From: Gibbula magus
Lineage: Eukaryota; Mollusca; Gastropoda; Trochida; Trochidae
Assembly: GCA_936450465.1 (NCBI GenBank)
Contig: OW388291.1
Span: 36,184,656-36,248,655 of the forward strand
Direction: 5' to 3'
DNA: 64,000 nucleotides
Each line of letters begins with the position of its first letter. Within the stretch, counting starts at the first letter, position 1. Made by a program: the position numbers and the translations under genes. The notes below the pieces were generated by a model. The model did no database searches. It saw only the letters and a program-made list of their open reading frames with translations, and was not told where the DNA came from. Shown piece after piece: positions 1-11,713 of the stretch.

Positions 1-504
1 AATTTAACAGTGTCAAAGATAATGCTAGGGATAAAAGGAAGAAATAACAATCCCATTAATGCTATCATTTTATTTGTAAAAGACATTATATTCAAAAACA
101 GTAAAAAATGAATGTTCCGAATTTTCCGTAAATACTTGGCCAAATCAAGCAATATTACGACCTAACGAAATGCATTTACTTAGTTTCTGGTGAGAATGAT
201 CCATTTGTTAAATTCTGGTCATCCTTACATACCATATTGAGAAATTAAATGTTTTGATAATCGACTGTAAATTGTCTGTATTACACACAGTTTCACTTTG
301 TACTTAATACAATAAGCACGTCATATTGCCAATATTTATAATGTGCATGTACCTTAACCAATTATAGTATAACCTGTATAGCGCTGAAGGTCACTGTAAA
401 CTATGTATATATGTCCTGTTATTTAAATGCACAATGTTTCTTTTTTCACGTTTCAACTGTGAATATGTTCAAACCGAATGTATGTAAAACTTGAAAAATA
501 TGCA

Positions 505-533
505 AATAAAAAAAAAAATAAAAAAAAAAAAAA
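505..533 (+). other. AATAAA followed by A tract
   Basis: AATAAA at 505-510 runs into about 24 A residues with one T. Either a retroposed transcript end or a low-complexity tract; no exon is recognisable in the 500 bases before it. Confidence 0.4.
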
Positions 534-827
534 TGTTTTAGATCTGCGAGCTTGGATATACAGTTGGTGAATGTATCCGTGATTGAAGGGCGACCGAACA
601 GCAAAACCAACTATAGATCTCCCTCACAGGAACTCGATATTTTATTTGATATAGCGTGTAGGTCGTTTACCTACGTTTATCTTTAAATTACGATATCGAG
701 TTTCTGTGGCCTACATGTAGCCTGTTTGAAATGTATCGTTCACGTTACACAATACATAAACGGACATGATATGTCATAGTTACCGAGCGAGACCGAGGTG
801 TTCTAGTTAGTTGAACCCTCGCGCACG

Positions 828-1323
828 TTAAAGGTACATCGATCCATTGCGTTGTTTGGGGTCACATATATACGAAACGTTATAAATTGTGTTATGTTAT
901 CGGGAAGTACTGACTGTTTCCAAAAAATTGCCATTTTGATCTTTGTCGACTTAGTATATTGACGATATGAAGGTAAAAGTAGTGATTTCTGATCGAAAAC
1001 CGGACAATGTACCACGTGTGGCGAGAGTCAAACGTAATTTTAGAATCTTATTTATAACAGACAAATTAATAAATTTGGGTTGATCATGTTTAATAAGTCA
1101 TATAACTACTGTGCATGTAAATTGGATGTGTAGTTTCGGTTTCTACACATGCATAATGATGTTACTCTATTTTAATTAGAAACTAGTAATTATGATATAT
1201 TTGGTGATTCGGGATGAATATGCAAGCCGAATGAATTTATTTGCACTGTAAACAGCACACATGGCGAGTCAGAACGTATCAAAGCCTAATAAAATTTTAT
1301 GAAACACAATGGATGCACCTTAA
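828..1323. mobile_element. piggyBac-type MITE (TTAA), copy A
   Basis: TTAA-AGGTACATC ... at the left and GGATGCACC-TTAA at the right, about 496 bp, with TTAA on both sides. Internal landmarks shared with the other copies are the blocks 'GATCGAAAACCGGACAATG' and 'TTCGGTTTCTACACATGC'. No coding capacity. Confidence 0.8.
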
Positions 1324-1887
1324 ATCATGAACTCCGAGGCCCTTAGACCGACGTGCGCGGGGGTTCAACTTATTTGTGTTATATCAATAACACCTACAAC
1401 ACATCTTTCACTTTATTTTAAACATTTTACACTCTAATTGGATATTTAAAATATATAAAACAAACCAAGAAATTTTCTTCACGAATTTGATTCTTTTGAA
1501 AATTCTTCCCATATCCCAAAGTTGGAACATTGGTACGACTAATGTTACCTGATTAAAACATTGTTTAAGAATATGCATGTGGACGAACATAGACAACCGA
1601 GATTTCAAAACTTTTTCACACTTTTTCATTTTATTTGAAATCTAGACAATTTGTCTCTGCGACACGACACTGGGGTTGAATCTGTATTGTACCCGGTCCT
1701 GGTAAGATATCACCACTCTGATGACCAGGTGGGCAAAGTTGTTGAATCAGAATTTTTGTGTAATTAAAGTTTCACTCTTGTTTACTGTAATGTCATATTA
1801 TCTTTCCAAAATCCAACATAAATTCAAGTATGTAGTTGACTACTGCAGTACTAGTTTTATGTTCAGGCTACTATTTTATGTCCTTAG

Positions 1888-2140
1888 TAACTGTAACTAG
1901 TAATTTTAATGTAGTTGATGTGCAAGGGATTTTGGCCAAGGGCCATTTTGACTTTTACTATGGCCATTTTGACTTTTCGGTATGACCATTGGGTTCTAGT
2001 CAAAATGGCCATACAAAACAATGACCACACAATGCGCAGGTAAAAATGGCCACAAAAAAGCCAAAATGGACACAAAAAAGTCGAAATGGCCACAGACCCC
2101 TAGTCAAAATGGAAAGGGAACAGGTCAAAATGGCAATATG
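1888..2140. repeat. Cluster of CAAAATGGCCA motifs in both orientations
   Basis: About ten copies of (G/C)(T/C)CAAAATGGCCA or its complement, spaced irregularly; the left half has mainly GGCCATTTTGAC and the right half mainly GTCAAAATGG, giving a loose palindrome. Confidence 0.75.
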
Positions 2141-2408
2141 AAAACATGTAATGCCACTTGGTATGTGGATCAATCATCATGTGTAGATTTGCTTTGAGGC
2201 TTTCACCTTTTTCGGACTTTTATTTTTAGCCATTTCCATTTACCAGCATCTTCATCTTGATTCTGGAGCAAAACTTCGAACGCTTCTTACAATTTTGCTT
2301 CCAGAACAGATCTGGACAATTATTAGGCAGAGATTAAGTATACATATTAAGTAAGGAAGTATATTTTTGTGTGGTATAAATTTATTACAAATGGGTGATT
2401 TAGGATTT

Positions 2409-2466
2409 ATTAAAGGTGCATCCATTGTGTTTCATAAAATTTGATTTGACTTTAATACGTTCGTTT
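2409..2466. mobile_element. piggyBac-type MITE, terminal fragment
   Basis: TTAAAGGTGCATCCATTGTG and about 55 bases of one end only, then unrelated sequence. Truncated copy of the same family. Confidence 0.75.
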
Positions 2467-2619
2467 TTCCCACTTGGTGGGGGATATAGTCGACTCTGTC
2501 TGTTTGTTATTTTGAATGAATGTGTGCTGGTCTTTATGAACTTGTCAAATATAAAGTCATAAACATATGCAGTAGGTAAGAAGGTATGATAAGGTGGATT
2601 TTAGCATAGGTCGGTAAAT

Positions 2620-2725
2620 TGTAAAACTGGTTTATTGGCTCAGATACGCTTTGTAACATTCGTAGACTGATCCAAGTTTCCCTTTCCGGTCCTATGGCAG
2701 GATCCTAAGTGTCATACCTTCTTTT
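2620..2725 (+). repeat. Dispersed repeat, copy 1 (also 19460-19580)
   Basis: GGCTCAGATACGCTTTGTAA, CATTCGTAGACTGATCC and TTTCCGGTCCTATGGCAGGA match GCTGGCTAAATACGCTTTGT, ATTCGTAGACTGATCCCAGT and TTCCGGTCCCATGGCAGGAT at 19.5 kb. Confidence 0.7.
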
Positions 2726-5700
2726 TATGGTATACAGACAGCAAAGTATACTTGTCCGTACTGCACATTTAGGATATTAAGTAGTGTAAAGGGGTAACAT
2801 ACCACGATGTAGCAGTATGCAATTAACCCGCAAGGTATAACTCATACGGTAACCTCCCAAAACTCTAAAATCCAAAACTTCTACAGACTAAAACAACACA
2901 GTTCATGGTCCACTGCACATGGTCATCACCTCAAGTAAGAATGGACCAGTCCGATTAACGTAGCCCTGTTTATCAATTCCCCTTTCTATGTACTATAAAT
3001 ATATATTCCACTGTATAAATTTCACAAATCACAAGCTCATATAAACATAATTTCAGCACTGAAAGAAATATTAATTGTCAAACACAGTCAGCACTCAAGG
3101 AACTCCATTGGCGTTTTCTGCCTGGTGAACAGCGAAAATCTAACAAACATGAAAATTGTTGCTTTTCATATGTGACGTACGAAACAATGTAACACAATAT
3201 TTATATTAATAAAGGATATATATAAATATAATTATACACAAAATATTATGTTATCTCCCTTTGTAAGTAATAAGCTGGACCTGTTTAATCCTCTACTCCA
3301 GTAATCATCTACCCTCTTCTTCAATAAGCTGTAGATGTTTTGGCATGTAGAAGTCTTGGCAAATTACATTAAACAATATCCTTGGCTGTTCCATTATAAA
3401 AGAGGTAATTGCATAATTTTGCCCTGACTTTTTGTAGGAGTTTTGGCATGTAGAGGTAGTGGCATGTGGAAGTTTTGGGAGGTAACCGGTCACAGACGAC
3501 CTTCGTTTGTGGTTAATCACAGTCACGCCTCAAGTATTGACTTCAAAGCGGATCGCGCCATTGTTAAAATGGGTAAATTAAAATCGTCTTAATAATCAAT
3601 ATCAAGTTTATATTGTCCCGATTTTATGCTTAATTGATTCCGATATGTAATGTACGTAATAATCTGTAATTCTTGAGATAACATGTGAACTTTAAGACAT
3701 TCCTGCTTGTACTACCATGTTCTGATACAGCAGGCTGTTCATATTGGCACAGAAGAGATGACACAATGCAACATGGCTTAAATAACCATACACACATGTT
3801 GAGACTGCATGGAGTATTATCATGAATAAAGTCAGGGGGCGTCTCAAATTTTTTTTGGGAAATATATCCGAGATTTTCAAAGCTCAATTAGAGCTAAGAT
3901 AGCCGTACGCCAATGTGAACGTATGGTACGTGCGACCATCTTCGTACTAAGAGAGCTGCGAACATGTAGGATATCATCTGCCAACCAAAGAACACAGGCA
4001 GTTTCTTTAAAGACGTTTTAACCTCCAAAACAACAAATAACCCACATAAATCGTTATATCATGCATTTGTAATAATGAATTCCTTTCTCTTGACATGTGC
4101 CAATTATATAATCTAAGAAAGTAAGTTTGAAAGTCATTTCACTCGTGACTGTTTCATTCATGAAGAATTGACATTCGTGGAGAAAGAATATATCCTCCAT
4201 TGATAATCCGTGTAATCTTCAGCTTGCTAACGTAAGTTGACGTCATACACCACTGCTATCTTCCCACCACATGCTTCCTCCCAGACGAACCTAGTCGGAA
4301 GAAGCATAAAATACGTCATTTCATTCATAAGAGTTCAACGATGACGTCACAGACAACCCAATTCTCACGCCTTTGGTGAATGGATCACGAACATCTTATC
4401 TCCCTTCTTTTCTTTTTTAATATGATTACGTGTAGCTTTAATCAATCTTAACAACATAATTCTTTCAGTAGTATGAATGTCGGATATATCTAGTGTGAAC
4501 TATTTGTACTAGTGTGCAGTTATCTAGACAACAACGAATGCAGGACAAGAACTTTTAAAATTAGAGATATTGGCTCTGTAGCTCATCTGTTGTCAGATGG
4601 CTCATCTGTTGTCAGATGGTTGTCATATCAATATCATATCAATAATTTTAAAACAAATTATGGCCAAGGTGTGTTCATTTGACTGATGATTATGTAAACA
4701 AGATAAAGTTTTCTAGACCTTTTTCTATCTGAGAAGATGACAAGGTTTGTGGGTCATGACCCCTGTGAGACTTATTTGTTGACAAGGTTCCCTAAATCTG
4801 CATCTATATTCCCCGATGGGCCAAGGAGATTGTGCACATGGTTTCAGATTTCAAGACCTTATTCATTCTGGCGATGTAGATGAAAAAAGATTTTAGGTCG
4901 TGACCTCTGTGGCCCTTATTACACGTTGTATTGTACAGTGCAAACCGGATATAGTTCGCTGTACGCTCGTTCAGCGGTTCATAGCTCAGTCAAGTGTTTT
5001 TGTTCTTTTTGAACAAATAGGTATTTTAAGTAATTTTAAAACATCACAACATCTGCAAATAGGCTACGAATCTTTAAATTGTGACATGCATATAAGTGCA
5101 GTGAGTGAGAACTTGAGAAAGAGTTGTATGTTGATGAAAACGCATTTTTTCATTACGAACGCATCGAGCCAAATTTGACAAGCCCGTGCGTATTCAATTT
5201 CATTCACGTATACGACCATGCTGCTCAAACTGTATTAACGTATTGTATTCTTAATAGACTGTACTATGTATGTGCAGAATTTCATGTTTCAAAGTTTTCC
5301 AGATATGAAGTTATCAAGGAGTGGTTCATAGCTGTGGATCGTTGTAGGGATTATAGATCGGTAACTTTTCCAACATTTAACGTGTTGATATGTTGTCCCG
5401 ATATGTATTCAAGACGTTTCACACATCGTGAAGGAATAAATCAATAACTTAGAGAATTCAAATAATTTAGAAAGTCTACCAACAAATCTTGACCTTTTCA
5501 GAAATATATCGTCATGCCCGACTTATTTTAAGTTATGTAAAACATCTGGAAGCAAGACTGTCAGTTATATCATGGTAAACCTATCATAGCTCTCTCAAAG
5601 GGGCCACAAACGTCGGGGAAGTCTCTGATTCGTGTACTAAAATGTTTCGGTATTATCAATTGCTCCTATTGAATCATTCACGGAAAAGGTTTTCCATCTG

Positions 5701-6329
5701 ACTAAAGCCATCCTCTCTAATAGCACATTTACATTTCTACGAAGTAGTCGAGGGTACAGCGTCAGCGTGTCTGTCCTTCCGTGCGTCCTTGCAAGCGCCT
5801 GTCACATTTTTTGTTCCGCTTATAACCAAGACACCAATTAATCAAATGTTACGAGACATCATACATAACAAACACGCAATATTTCTCAGTTTTTCGACTT
5901 CGAATAAATTTCCCGGTAACATTAGAGTGCTCACAAAGTCTTAAAAGTGACTCTTTGATGACATGTTACCGTCATCAAACTTGTCGCACAGGTCAACCAT
6001 GATCTCTAGATGTTCCTTTTATGGGTTGGAACTACATGTACATTTTATTTGTTTGCAGTTTTTGAAACATGGCGTAAACAGTGATTCTATGAGGAAGTAA
6101 TTTTCAGCTCGTAACTTAGACACTAATTGTACGAATGTTAACTTCGAACATATTATCAGAAATATATATTTTTTTCTTTATGAGAGGTCCATAACGTAAA
6201 CAGTGGCAGAAATTTCTTCCCCAAATAAAGATTTTAGCTTCATTAAGATTTATTCATATGTCAATCCGAGTGCTGAATTCTCGAAGTATACTATTTTTGT
6301 GTGTGAAATCAATTCATTATAAACTTGCT
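2726..6329. other. No gene recognised
   Basis: AT-rich sequence. Short frames at 3305-3887 (minus) and 4900-5447 (plus) lack domain motifs and splice support. 4566-4625 has a short direct duplication (GCTCATCTGTTGTCAGATGG). Confidence 0.6.
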
Positions 6330-7085
6330 GATAAATAAAGACGACCAAATAAGTGACCAAACAGTTATTTATGTTTTTTTACATCAGGCATAATCGAAGG
6401 ACATATGCTAATTAGCAAGACCCATATGAGTCAAATGCTTAGATCTTTGAAGTCACTCGGTCGACTGGGTCGCTGAAAGATATGTTTTCATTGGGGATAC
6501 AGAATGAGATTCGCCTTTTCCCCGCTAGGGAATTTTGCTGGAACATTGAAATTCAGGCTATGTAGAACAGCATTTTCTTCCCACAGAGGTTACTTTCTCC
6601 CTTCAGATTTCCGATCCTAACCTCTGGTCTACATCGTCTGAATCCGAGTGCAGAAATTGAGTTTCCTGATTTGTTGCAATTGAATCTAATTGTGCAATCA
6701 GCGACGCCGTTGTAAAAGTGACATTTGCCGATGACATGTCATAATGATAAAATAAACGTAATATAAACGTTATCTCGATTAATGTGTTTTCCTCGAAATA
6801 TGCATTTTTATTTTGGGAAAAAAGTTCATAATCAACTTGTTGATAAATAAAGAAAACCAAATCGGAGACAAATACCAAAAACAGTTCTTTTGTGTTATTT
6901 TGCATCAGCCATTCGAATGACATATACATGCTAAGTAGCAATACCCTTGAGAGTCAAATGCCTAGATCTTTGAAGTTACTCGGTCGACTCGGCCGCTGAA
7001 AGATGAGTTTTCATTGGTTAAAATGTAAGGATACAGTATGAGGTACAGCTTCTCCCTGCTAGGGAATTTTGCTGGAGCATTGGAA
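6330..7085 (+). repeat. Direct duplication of about 225 bp, 513 bp apart
   Basis: 6330-6555 and 6843-7085 share ATCTTTGAAGT-ACTCGGTCGACT, CTGCTAGGGAATTTTGCTGG and GATAAATAAAGA blocks. Sequence identity by eye is about 80%. A minus-strand frame (6603-6941) lies across the gap and second copy; no function seen. Confidence 0.75.
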
Positions 7086-7242
7086 CAAATTATTCCAGAG
7101 ACGAAATAACATTATGATGTCACAAACGTTATGACGCTATAGCATGTCCAGTCATACTGCCACAGATTTGGTCAGTCACCCAGATGATGATCGACGTCAT
7201 ACACTATTGCTGCACTTTGTCTGAATGATGTCGACTTTAACT

Positions 7243-7740
7243 TTAAAGGTGCATCCATTGTGTTTCATAAAATTTTATTTGGCTTTAATACGTTCCAACA
7301 CACCATATGTGCTGTTTACAATACAAATAAATTCACTTAGCTTGCATATTCATCCCCAATCGCCAAACACATCATAATTACCATTTTCCAATTAAAATCG
7401 AGTAACATCATTCTGCAAGTGTAGAAACCGAAAGTGAACGTACTATTTACATGCACAGTAGTTATATGACCTATTGAACGTTATTAACACAAATTTGTTA
7501 TTTTGTCTGGTGTAAATAAGATTCCAAAATTACGTTTGACTCATTGGCGCGCGCCACACGCAGTGCAATGTCCGGTTTTCGATCAGAAATCACTACTTTT
7601 ACCTTCATATCGTCAATATACTAAGTCGAGTATCATTAAAATGGTTGTTTTCAGTAACAGTTGGTACTTCTCGATAAAATAAGACCATTTATAACGTTTG
7701 TCATATTTGACCCCAAACAACACAATGGATGTACCTTTAA
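7243..7740. mobile_element. piggyBac-type MITE, copy B (inverted relative to A)
   Basis: TTAAAGGTGCATCCATTGTG at the left, GGATGTACCTTTAA at the right; 498 bp with TTAA at both ends. Internal blocks are in the opposite order to copy A. Confidence 0.85.
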
Positions 7741-8093
7741 CTGTACCAAAAACAGTTAAGCTGCTTTTAATCGTAAAGATGAGAGACATATATTATGGAT
7801 GACAATCGCCCTTCAATATATTATTACAGTCGATCTAACAGTGGCTTGTATGAAATGTCCCGTTGACCTTTCGTGTCCAAAAGAGGAAAGTTCGATTTGA
7901 CCAATCGCGTCTGGTGTCACAACTGGCCCCAAAACTGCCTGACGCTTATAGCTTCCAGTCCAGTTTTCGTAAACAGTATATCTTTTTTGATTGGCTTATC
8001 AGTTATCAGCGAAATGTCAAAGTTGAGCTGGACAGCCCTATGCATTGATCGATGTTAGATCAACAAGGTAAAACCGGTTGATACAGACATATG

Positions 8094-8302
8094 CAGGGTT
8101 AATTTGTATCCTAGCCCCTTTACCCTTCATCTTGTACATCAATAACTGACACTTATCAACAGGGTTGCATCCTAGCCCCTTTACCCTTCATCTTGTACAT
8201 CAATAATTGACACTTGTCAACAGGGTTGCATCCTAGCTCCGTTACCCTTCATCTTGTACATCAATAACTGAGACTTGTCAACAGGGTTGCATCCTAGCCC
8301 TG
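8094..8302 (+). repeat. 60-bp tandem repeat, 3.4 copies
   Basis: Unit CAGGGTTGCATCCTAGCCCC TTTACCCTTCATCTTGTACA TCAATAACTGACACTTATCAA. Confidence 0.95.
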
Positions 8303-8827
8303 CGACGACATTTCACAGTTTGCCATTTTTAACTTTCTTTTTGAAGAATTCGGTCGCCGTATTAGCGTGGCTCTGTGTCAATTGAAATTGAAGGTTTCTT
8401 CTAAATAGGATTAAAATCGGTTGGATTTTCAATATTTAGGTAACTTAAACATTCTTATAAATTATTTATTTTGTATATTTCCTTAATTGTATATTATTTA
8501 ATGTGTTATATATGTTTCAAACTACTTTATTTAACATTTCTAACATTACTTTCTGAAGATTACGGTTGTTGTGAATTTCTGGTAGAAATATATCAAAGTC
8601 ATGATAATTTGTTGGGTCTATTCTTTCTGGTGCATTTTTTGGCAGAAGTCAATCAATTGATTGAAGTATTTTAGTCCTAACCGTAATGAGTATAACACCA
8701 ACTTAATTCGTTTTCTTACGTCTTGATATTAGTCAATCAATCGTTTAGCTCAACGTGTATGCCATTGTCGTTGATAAACTGTAACTAGTCTTGTTTAAAA
8801 GTGGTTTTGAAAATTGTCCGTGTATCA

Positions 8828-8864
8828 AATATCAGGACTGTTTTGACGAAACAGTCCTGATATT
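8828..8864. repeat. Perfect 16-bp hairpin
   Basis: AATATCAGGACTGTTT, loop TGACG, AAACAGTCCTGATATT. No gene end is recognisable beside it, so a terminator role is not claimed. Confidence 0.95.
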
Positions 8865-8984
8865 GATAATGAACAGGACACTTTTATGATTTGTTGCTAC
8901 GGGCAACGAGGCCTGAGTGGGATGTAGTCAAGGTTTCCTGCCTGCCTGTTTGTTCGAATCTTGACATTGAACAAATCTAACATT

Positions 8985-9130
8985 GTTAAATTTTAGATAG
9001 CACTACCTTCAATAGTACAAATTCTTGTACTTTTTCCGGCCGAGTCCCTTGTGGGATTCGAACCCACACCCCCAGATTCAGGCAACTATCGCCGGCACTG
9101 ACTGTACCAACAGCTCACCACACGATCCCA
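8985..9130 (-). mobile_element. tRNA-derived SINE
   Basis: On the minus strand the head starts GGGATCGTGTGG, with a box A-like TGGTGAGCTGTTGG and a perfect box B GGTTCGAATCC flanked by GTGTG...CCCAC, then AAGGGACTCGGCCGG and an unrelated body. A functional tRNA is unlikely because no acceptor stem pairs. Its 3' end is not defined. Confidence 0.7.
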
Positions 9131-10158
9131 TGAAGGGACTGCAGTACTTCAAATTTTATAGTTTTAAGATTTGTTCTCACTTGTACTAATAAATTTAGAC
9201 TTGTCACAAAATTGTTGTTCCACTTTTGAACATAAGTCAAGTAAAATGACAGTTATTGATCTCCGCAGCAAGGATCCATCCACGTTGTCAGCAACGTGCT
9301 AGCTCTGCTTCACATGCCGAGTGCTCATGCCGCCATGTATGAACTGGTTTAAAAATACACGCGTCTATACTGTGGTCACATCGTGAGCACTGTTGTGATT
9401 TATGTCAAGAAACGTGATATTAAATGTGAAATACATTATACCAGGTAGCAATTCTACAATGAAGTATAGTACATATTTAGCAACTGTTTTTTAAGATGTT
9501 GCTCTGCAGCTCGTCGTTGCACGAACAAATTAAACAAAATGTATATTATATATATGTGAATGAATCGTCAGGATACATGCAGGTATAACCTGCTCGTCAA
9601 GGTTAGACTACACAGGACATTCACTGGAACTTCTGTGTTCATTAGAAGAAGTAAAAATAGCTCTTAATGAGTTGTTTCTATGGTTTGCACATTGTGACTC
9701 AAAGTCAACTACAAGGAAGTATTTCTATGAACAAATAATGTAGGTCGCTCATGTAAACCGTGGTTTTTATCAATTGTAATAAATGAGTGTGAAAACAAAA
9801 CAACAAAAAATTTATCAATTGACAGATTTGGAATGACGTGAATGAATGGGTTTAAAATTGTGACACCACAAAACAATTTGGCAGTCTTACCTATTATCAC
9901 TACATTTAACCCTTGTTATCCAAATATCTATCCGAAAGTGAGGAACTATGTACAGGCGTTAGACACATATCCAAAATAAAACACGCTCTTGAAGGTACTA
10001 AAACGATAAACAGCAAACGGCAGAGTAAAAATCTGAAACAACTGTTATCAAAAGCGTGCGTTAGGTGGAAGTATCACAAAATGTAAAAAGCGGCACATGT
10101 TCACGCATTTCTGGATGTTAATTCATTCACCTTAAGAAATAATTACTAATTCAAAATA
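9131..10158. other. No gene recognised
   Basis: Unique-looking AT-rich sequence. The last part (about 9900-10158) may be the decayed 5' side of the Penelope element. Confidence 0.5.
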
Positions 10159-10536
10159 ATGGAAAATATGTCCTGCGCCTCTCGAAATCTAATATATGTA
10201 ATAGCATGCGTTGGTTATGGTGAAGAGTATATTGGGCAAACGGGGGATGTACTTAGAGCAAGAGTACGAGTAAACAAGCAACAGATTAAAACCCCAACCT
10301 ATAGATGTATCCCCCTCAGCGCACATATTGAGCAATACGCAAAGAATTGCAGTCCCCAGTTTACTATCTATCCAATTTACAAAATACGCACAGAGAATGA
10401 AGAGCTGAGGAAAATCAAAGAAAGATTCTTTATTGGAGGATATACGCCCAAACGTAGCTGCACTGTTCTACACGCAGTAAGGTTTGGGTACAATGCTACA
10501 CTGAATCTCAGCGTAGTACCACCCACGGTTCGCTAG
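10159..10536 (+). pseudogene. Penelope-like element GIY-YIG endonuclease domain, copy 1
   Basis: 125-codon open frame. It reads SRNLIYVIACVGYGEEYIGQ, then TGDVLRARVRV, matching the GIY-YIG nuclease core (LIYxIxC...EYIGQT...LRxRxxxH) found at the C-terminus of Penelope-like retroelements, followed by QQI...P...S.HI and a NEELRKIKERFFI segment that also fits the family tail. The usual His after the arginines is Asn here (RVNKQQI). No RT frame lies upstream, so this is a 5'-truncated fragment. The frame ends in unrelated SINE-like sequence rather than the normal tail. Confidence 0.75.
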
Positions 10537-10673
10537 TTCCAGCCGATGCTCGCAAGTTTCACCGCAATGCATAGCCACACGGGGGCTTTCTCCCTACCAT
10601 AATACTTGCAGCCGCGATATAAGTGAAATACTCTTGAAAGCGGCGTTAAACCCCAACTCACCTCACCTCACCT
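10510..10673 (+). mobile_element. SINE/LINE-type retroposon tail inserted between the two endonuclease copies
   Basis: The segment ends GCAGCCGCGATATAAGTGAA ... GAAAGCGGCGTTAAACCCCA followed by a (CTCAC) run, a 3' end very common in molluscan retroposons (general knowledge, recalled not searched). It sits exactly between the two partial copies of the Penelope domain. Its 5' border is unclear. Confidence 0.45.
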
Positions 10674-11050
10674 CACGAGTACACAAACAACAAATTAAAA
10701 CCCCAACCTATAGATGTATCCCCCTCAGCGCACATATTGATGAATGCGCAAAGAATTGCAGTCCCCAGTTTACTATCTATCCAATTTACAAAATGCGGAC
10801 AGAGAATGAAGCGCCGAGTAACATCAAAGAAAGATTCTTTATTGAAGGATATACGCCCAAACGTAGCTGCACTTAATATAAAATCATGTTGACGTCGCAT
10901 TTACTGTTAATTTTTTTATTGTGGTATGCATATGACGTCATGAATGGCGTCCCTTGTCAATGTTGACGCTACATCATTAGCAACACAATGTATAAATTTA
11001 CCTGATGAACACTATGTTGTGAAACTTTTTGAAAGTTAATCTTCAGTATG
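10674..11050 (+). pseudogene. Penelope-like GIY-YIG domain, duplicated second half, with element 3' UTR
   Basis: From ACGAGTACACAAACAACAAA onward the sequence repeats the second half of the upstream endonuclease frame (10262-10475) with few changes (for example EQY/DEC, ELRK/APSN). It stops at TAA at 10876, then continues into AT-rich sequence ending near TGTTGTGAAACTTTTTGAAA, typical of a Penelope 3' end. So the true 3' end belongs to this copy and copy 1 was cut by the intervening insertion. It cannot encode a whole nuclease alone. Confidence 0.65.
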
Positions 11051-11713
11051 ACATTTTTTAAGAATATCTAAAACATAAACAAAGAACTTTTAACTTTAAC
11101 ATTTGAAACAAGTGGAAATCAAATAATAAGGAATTCATGAGAAGTGTTCATTTACAGAGGGAGAAGTAATTTACAACTAATAAGTAGCCATTGGGTATTT
11201 CTAAAACATCTTATTTTCACACGTCCTCAAATCTCTCATGTGCTGATTTAATTTCAGATAATTAAACTGAGCTCTGTAGAATGGTTGTGACGTTATGCTA
11301 CATTATAAGGAAGCATTTATGAATGCCACATTCATTATTTTTAGAAATAGGAGTTAATTAAATAACGATTTGATATTAATTACAATAAATATATTATGAA
11401 AATGCCATACATTTTTTCGAAAGGTCTGAAATTTGACTGTCAGCGGATGACTCTCCGTTATAAAAATTAAATAATATGTGTTAACTAGACTTTACTTGAG
11501 ATGAATATTTGAAAAGCGAACACGATACATATACAGAGAAAACATAAACATAACTATATAACGATTTGTTCTGAAGTTCAAAGACAGATTTGACCATGAT
11601 CATTTGAGAAGGATGGTCAATATAGTCTAAAAGATTAGGTGCTTTCTGTTCACTAAGTATCAGAAGCTCTCTATTTTGCAAGAGTGAATACAACAGTTGA
11701 AGTTCAGCAAGAA

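Noticed and set aside
4900..5447. 92- and 107-codon overlapping plus-strand frames
   Set aside because: No family motif, ordinary AT-rich composition and mutual overlap in different frames; likely chance.
6603..6941. 112-codon minus-strand frame with acidic C-terminus (SDSDDVDQRLGSEI)
   Set aside because: Spans a duplicated segment; no recognisable domain or splice partner. Could be a terminal exon, but support is too weak.
9036..9130. tRNA gene on the minus strand
   Set aside because: A and B boxes are present but the acceptor stem does not pair and a non-tRNA body follows; a SINE fits better.
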